From: Bacteroidaceae bacterium
GTDB taxonomy: Bacteria; Bacteroidota; Bacteroidia; Bacteroidales; Bacteroidaceae
NCBI GenBank assembly: GCA_017481875.1
Contig: JAFUOP010000027.1
Span: 62,001-126,000, forward strand
DNA length: 64,000 nucleotides
Direction: 5' to 3'
Shown here: positions 60,694-64,000 of the stretch, piece by piece
How positions within the stretch are numbered: position 1 is the first letter of the stretch
How the letters are laid out: each line of letters begins with the position of its first letter
Program-made: the position numbers and the translations under genes
The notes under the pieces: generated by a model
Seen by the model: the letters and a program-made list of their open reading frames with translations, nothing else
Told to the model about the DNA's origin: nothing
Databases searched by the model: none

Positions 60694-63609
60694 TTACTCC
60701 ACCTCCAAGAATCCCATTAGGAAGGCATCGGGGAAGATGAATTTCTTTTCGCCGAGGGTAAATTTGACATGGATAAATTTTTCGTTCTTGTTGATTTTAA
60801 CAACCATTCCTTTGCCGAATTTCTTGTGTATGACATTACTATCAACTCCGATTGATTCTAATTTTGTTTCAAGGTCTTGCATTGTCTGTGACTCTGGCGG
60901 TGGTGCAATAGTAGCAGTTGGACTTACAGATTGTGGTTGAACAATAGGCTTCACTTGCAGCACACTTTCAGCGAGCTTACTATCCACTAGTTTTGCTGCT
61001 CTGCGAGTAGTTTCAACAGATTCGGCAACTCTTGAATATGCACTATAATCAACCTCACTCATTGAGGATTGTTGGTTATAGAATAGTTTCTCATATTGAG
61101 TCTTGCGAATTGTGGTATCCCAGCCGCCGACCTCATCGTTGGTATGTTTGTCAATGCCGGTATAAGTAAGGCTTGCATCCTCGTAGCGTTTGAACTTGAA
61201 GATAGCATCATTCATCAACGGTGCGTTGAACACGCCCAATGAGCATAGCATATTGAAATCCTCCACACTCAAGCCTGTAACTTTTTTGAACAAGCCCGGT
61301 TCTAACTGCGTGATAACATCTTTCAAGCATCGCTCGCGATAGTCAGTCAAGTACATGAATACAGGGATTCGAGTAGCAAATTTTATCAACTTCTCCTGAA
61401 TCTGCTTGCGTTTGCTCTTCATCTCCTTTTCCTCGGCAGAAAGTTCCTTCTTCTCCTTTGGTGTTGGGTCGGGATTTTCTTTCTTCGCCTTCTTTACTGC
61501 TTCGGACTTATTGATAATAGTAGTCAGGTCGCTGTTGAGGTAGCGGAAGCCCTCAATGTTCATAAGGGCTTTCATTGCCTCGGGGCTTGCAAGCAGACGT
61601 TTCAGTGTATCATTATCCACATTTACAAGCAATGCCGACTCCCATCGTTTGGCGAGTAGTGTAGCTGATGTTCCTGCTAATGCAATATCGAGAATATCCT
61701 GTGCATCGACCTCTTTCATACTGCTGCCGTCGTATGCAAGTACAGGCAAGAACTTTATAAATTCGCCGACCTTTGCTTCGGGGTTGCTTTCGTTTATATC
61801 CAAGCGGCAACTGTAATCCGATATTTGTCGCAAGGCTCTGTCAAGCGCAAAGTCGAATACATAGCACTCATTCTTCATTATGGTTTTGCTTCCCTCTTCG
61901 TTCTTTACCTCCCAAGGACTCTGCACTCGGAACGCAGCCTGAAAATAGGTTTCAGGGCTTTTCAAATTACGGAGCATAAATATACCAGTCCAAGGTTTAA
62001 CTGTTACACCCGTTGTCAACTTACCGCAAGTTAGCGTAATGGTCTTTGTCTCCAACGGATCGCCCATATTGGCTTGCACAGGGTGCAGAGCATCAAGTCC
62101 GATACCTGCAGCTGTTCCCGCACATACAACAACCTTGTAGTCGTGATAGAATTTGTTTTGTCGTTGAGCAAGTAGATTAGCCATAGCAAAGCATGACGCC
62201 ACATTAGGCAGGAACCACAATGTATGCGAAAGCACATTGAGCAAACGTGTATCGCTGAATGGCATTGGAGGTCGCTTGTCTTGTCCCAATTTCAAATCAT
62301 CGACACTTGCAGGTAAGTAACCACCACGAATAAGATCTAACCATTTCTGCACCTCATTCTCATATTTGAAGCGGGCAAACTCGCCTTTGCCCTCTGCTGC
62401 AAAGAATAGGTTAAGATCGAATTCGTCAAATTCGCCTTGCTTGGCAACCTCTTGTATCTCATCGGGCATACGGTAGGTAAGCATTACCATTCGTGGTAAG
62501 GCGAGATAAGGATTGCCGCTGCCTTTCCACTCTGCTTTTGCTCGTTGCTCATCGCTGTAAGTCCAGTTGAAGATCTGCTCCTCAATAAACTCTCCATTGT
62601 TTATGGCTCTGAACGGAGTGCCTGACAAGAAAAGATAATACCTTGTGGATATTGGCAACCACGATTCGTTAATGGCGTTGTTTGCCTCGTCTTTCTTGTA
62701 CTTCTCGGCATCAAAATCTACGGCACTTTCCTCGTCTTCTTTCTCGAATAGTTCCTTTGCACGCTCTTTCCATGCACCGAAGTGATATTCATCAAAGATT
62801 ACCAAATCCCAATTGGTGGCGTGGATAAACTCATTCTTGGTTTTAATGCCGCCACTCTCGTTTGTGCCGAGCAAATCTTGGAACGAACCGAATACAACAA
62901 TTGGTTTTGATTTGTCTGCTCTGTGAAACTCTTGGTCGATATTCAAATTGTTGTTGCGAGCATCTTTGTTGGAGATATATTGCCAACCCTCAAAGTCAAT
63001 ATGCGAAACAAGGTCTTCACGCCAAGCTGATTCAACAGCAGGCTTGAAGGTAAGAATCAATATACGCGATAGTCCCATCTTCTTTGCCAACTGATACGAA
63101 GCAAAGGTCTTTCCGAAACGCATTTTTGCGTTCCAAAGGAATTTTGGTATGCGGTTAGGCTCTTCTTTCAGTGCTTGCTCAAAATAAGTCTTTGTTTGTT
63201 CTACTGCACGGAACTGTTCAGGTCGCATTGTAAAATTCTGCGTTCTGTTCTCTTCGTTTGCAACACCTGTGCGGAGCGACAGGATTGCAGCCATAACATC
63301 CACAACTGAGCAACGGAACCATTCATCGGTCTTGTCAAGAGGGTTAAGGCGTTTGCAACCTTTGCGTTCAAGCAGACGATGCACATCCTTGTCGGTAAAG
63401 CAAGAGCCATCGTTGCCCATGGCCGACTCCACCAATACAATCTCATACTGCACTTTGCTTGTGTGCAATTGCTCATCTATGCGTTCTTTGGCTGTACGGT
63501 CAGTGTAACCTACTTTTAGATAACCTTTGTGGGAATCTACCCCAATCAAACGATAGGCGTATATCGTTGGAGTAACGGTAGGTCGTTGAGGAAAATAATT
63601 GTGTTCCAT
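60694..63609 (-). CDS. GIY-YIG nuclease domain fused to SF2 helicase, restriction-like
   Basis: A 971-residue protein. The N-terminal 100 residues are a GIY-YIG domain of the T5orf172/Mug113 type (AYRLIGVDSHKGYLKVGYTD, then KERI and TDEWF). The helicase shows motif I MRFGKT (163-168), motif II DEYH (273-276), SGTPF and the late AAFRVQSPW. It resembles the restriction subunit of Type III or ISP-like systems, with nuclease and motor in one chain. The start lies 4 bases after the stop of the upstream methylase-like gene, so they form one leftward operon. The C-terminal third has no family I can name. Confidence 0.8.
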   Translation of the reverse strand: MEHNYFPQRPTVTPTIYAYRLIGVDSHKGYLKVGYTDRTAKERIDEQLHTSKVQYEIVLVESAMGNDGSCFTDKDVHRLLERKGCKRLNPLDKTDEWFRCSVVDVMAAILSLRTGVANEENRTQNFTMRPEQFRAVEQTKTYFEQALKEEPNRIPKFLWNAKMRFGKTFASYQLAKKMGLSRILILTFKPAVESAWREDLVSHIDFEGWQYISNKDARNNNLNIDQEFHRADKSKPIVVFGSFQDLLGTNESGGIKTKNEFIHATNWDLVIFDEYHFGAWKERAKELFEKEDEESAVDFDAEKYKKDEANNAINESWLPISTRYYLFLSGTPFRAINNGEFIEEQIFNWTYSDEQRAKAEWKGSGNPYLALPRMVMLTYRMPDEIQEVAKQGEFDEFDLNLFFAAEGKGEFARFKYENEVQKWLDLIRGGYLPASVDDLKLGQDKRPPMPFSDTRLLNVLSHTLWFLPNVASCFAMANLLAQRQNKFYHDYKVVVCAGTAAGIGLDALHPVQANMGDPLETKTITLTCGKLTTGVTVKPWTGIFMLRNLKSPETYFQAAFRVQSPWEVKNEEGSKTIMKNECYVFDFALDRALRQISDYSCRLDINESNPEAKVGEFIKFLPVLAYDGSSMKEVDAQDILDIALAGTSATLLAKRWESALLVNVDNDTLKRLLASPEAMKALMNIEGFRYLNSDLTTIINKSEAVKKAKKENPDPTPKEKKELSAEEKEMKSKRKQIQEKLIKFATRIPVFMYLTDYRERCLKDVITQLEPGLFKKVTGLSVEDFNMLCSLGVFNAPLMNDAIFKFKRYEDASLTYTGIDKHTNDEVGGWDTTIRKTQYEKLFYNQQSSMSEVDYSAYSRVAESVETTRRAAKLVDSKLAESVLQVKPIVQPQSVSPTATIAPPPESQTMQDLETKLESIGVDSNVIHKKFGKGMVVKINKNEKFIHVKFTLGEKKFIFPDAFLMGFLEVE

Positions 63610-63613
63610 GGTA

Positions 63614-64000
63614 TTACTCCATTGAGGTTATCATTGATTCAATAAATTCAATCTCTTCTTGAGACAAATTGTACTTCTCATACAGTTCCTTGTCAGTCCA
63701 AGACTTTGAAAAATCCTGAATTGGAACAAACGAATATGTGCTTTGAGTCATATTCTTATTCTTCCTAGCTCCAACAAGGCATCTAAAGAACTTGGTTTCA
63801 ATGTATGACTTTACATTTTTACATACCTGTTCACTATCAAATGGACCTATTCTTAAAAAAGTTTCTGTACAAGCAGTGTTTACACCTGCAATTTCAGACT
63901 TTCCTAATATTCGTGCAGGGACAGGATAACCTATTTGTCCAGCTGCGCCGTCAGCCTTAGAGATAAATATCTTATGTCTTGATAATTCTTCAATATTTCT
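63614..64000 (-). CDS. C-terminal end of a restriction-modification methylase-like protein, partial
   Basis: The minus-strand frame is open from the window edge and ends with TAA at 63614-63616, 129 codons in total. It ends TDKELYEKYNLSQEEIEFIE, preceded by KNKNMTQSTYSFVPIQDFS, a tail I associate with Eco57I-like methylases of restriction-modification systems. Near the edge are GYPVPARI and ETFLRIGPF segments. The catalytic methylase motifs lie outside the window, so the call is tentative. It is coupled to the helicase gene by a 4-base gap. Confidence 0.5.
   Translation of the reverse strand, partial: RNIEELSRHKIFISKADGAAGQIGYPVPARILGKSEIAGVNTACTETFLRIGPFDSEQVCKNVKSYIETKFFRCLVGARKNKNMTQSTYSFVPIQDFSKSWTDKELYEKYNLSQEEIEFIESMITSME

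Larger units (their letters stand above)
50234..64000. mobile_element. Integrase-led defence island (right end outside window)
   Basis: A tyrosine recombinase followed by a small mobile-element protein, a five-gene defence-like operon and the start of a restriction system. No tra, mob or phage structural gene is present, so in this window it is an integrated or mobilised island and not a conjugative transposon. Its right end is outside. Confidence 0.65.

Overview
The window is a piece of a Bacteroidales (Bacteroidota) chromosome. The evidence is the gene families (DUF4837, GT2-DUF4922 fusion, Wzi, Bacteroidetes-type tyrosine recombinases), promoters of the TTTG-N19-21-TAnnTTTG kind, a tRNA without an encoded CCA, and few Shine-Dalgarno sites. 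I cannot name the genus from sequence alone. A mobile element lies at each end, and both run out of the window.

Region 1 (1-19806) is the right part of a tailed prophage. It holds a ClpP-type head protease fused to a scaffold-like coiled coil, major capsid protein, a PLD-like protein, small and large terminase, portal, connector/neck proteins, a long tail fibre ending in an SGNH esterase, a lysis cassette (holin, GH24 lysozyme, a probable one-gene spanin) and an integrase pointing back towards the lysis genes. The element ends beside tRNA-Ser(UGA), its probable attachment site. An antirestriction-like cargo segment bounded by two terminators sits inside the structural genes (6343-8035). Between fibre and lysis genes lies a graveyard (16122-16974) with remnants of a second SGNH domain, a PI-PLC-like enzyme, a split holin-like gene and what looks like the C-terminus of a diversity-generating-retroelement reverse transcriptase.

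Region 2 (19807-49749) is host DNA. It has a glycerophosphodiesterase, pyruvate formate-lyase with its activase and an acetyltransferase, then a long leftward transcription unit: rlmN, a DUF4837 lipoprotein, pdxA, and a four-gene set (nucleotidyltransferase, ATP-grasp, CDP-alcohol phosphatidyltransferase, HAD phosphatase) that probably builds a phosphodiester-linked headgroup. After a GT2-HIT fusion and a SpoIID-like protein comes an exopolysaccharide locus: initiating transferase, export SLBB protein, Wzz, Wzy-like polymerase, Wzx flippase, pyruvyltransferase, FrhB-like protein, Wzi and a GT2.

Region 3 (50234-64000) is an integrase-led defence island. A strong promoter preceded by two 30-bp repeats drives a DUF4143 ATPase, then HamA nuclease and HamB helicase (Hachiman), then a ComEC-type metallo-beta-lactamase-fold protein overlapping a 1030-residue trypsin-like protease fused to a long helical region. 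The last two resemble the accessory MBL and protease subunits of AVAST type 1, but no STAND NTPase is present. The five-gene composite is the most interesting system in the window. Facing it across a shared hairpin are a GIY-YIG/SF2 helicase and the end of a methylase-like gene, probably a restriction-modification system.
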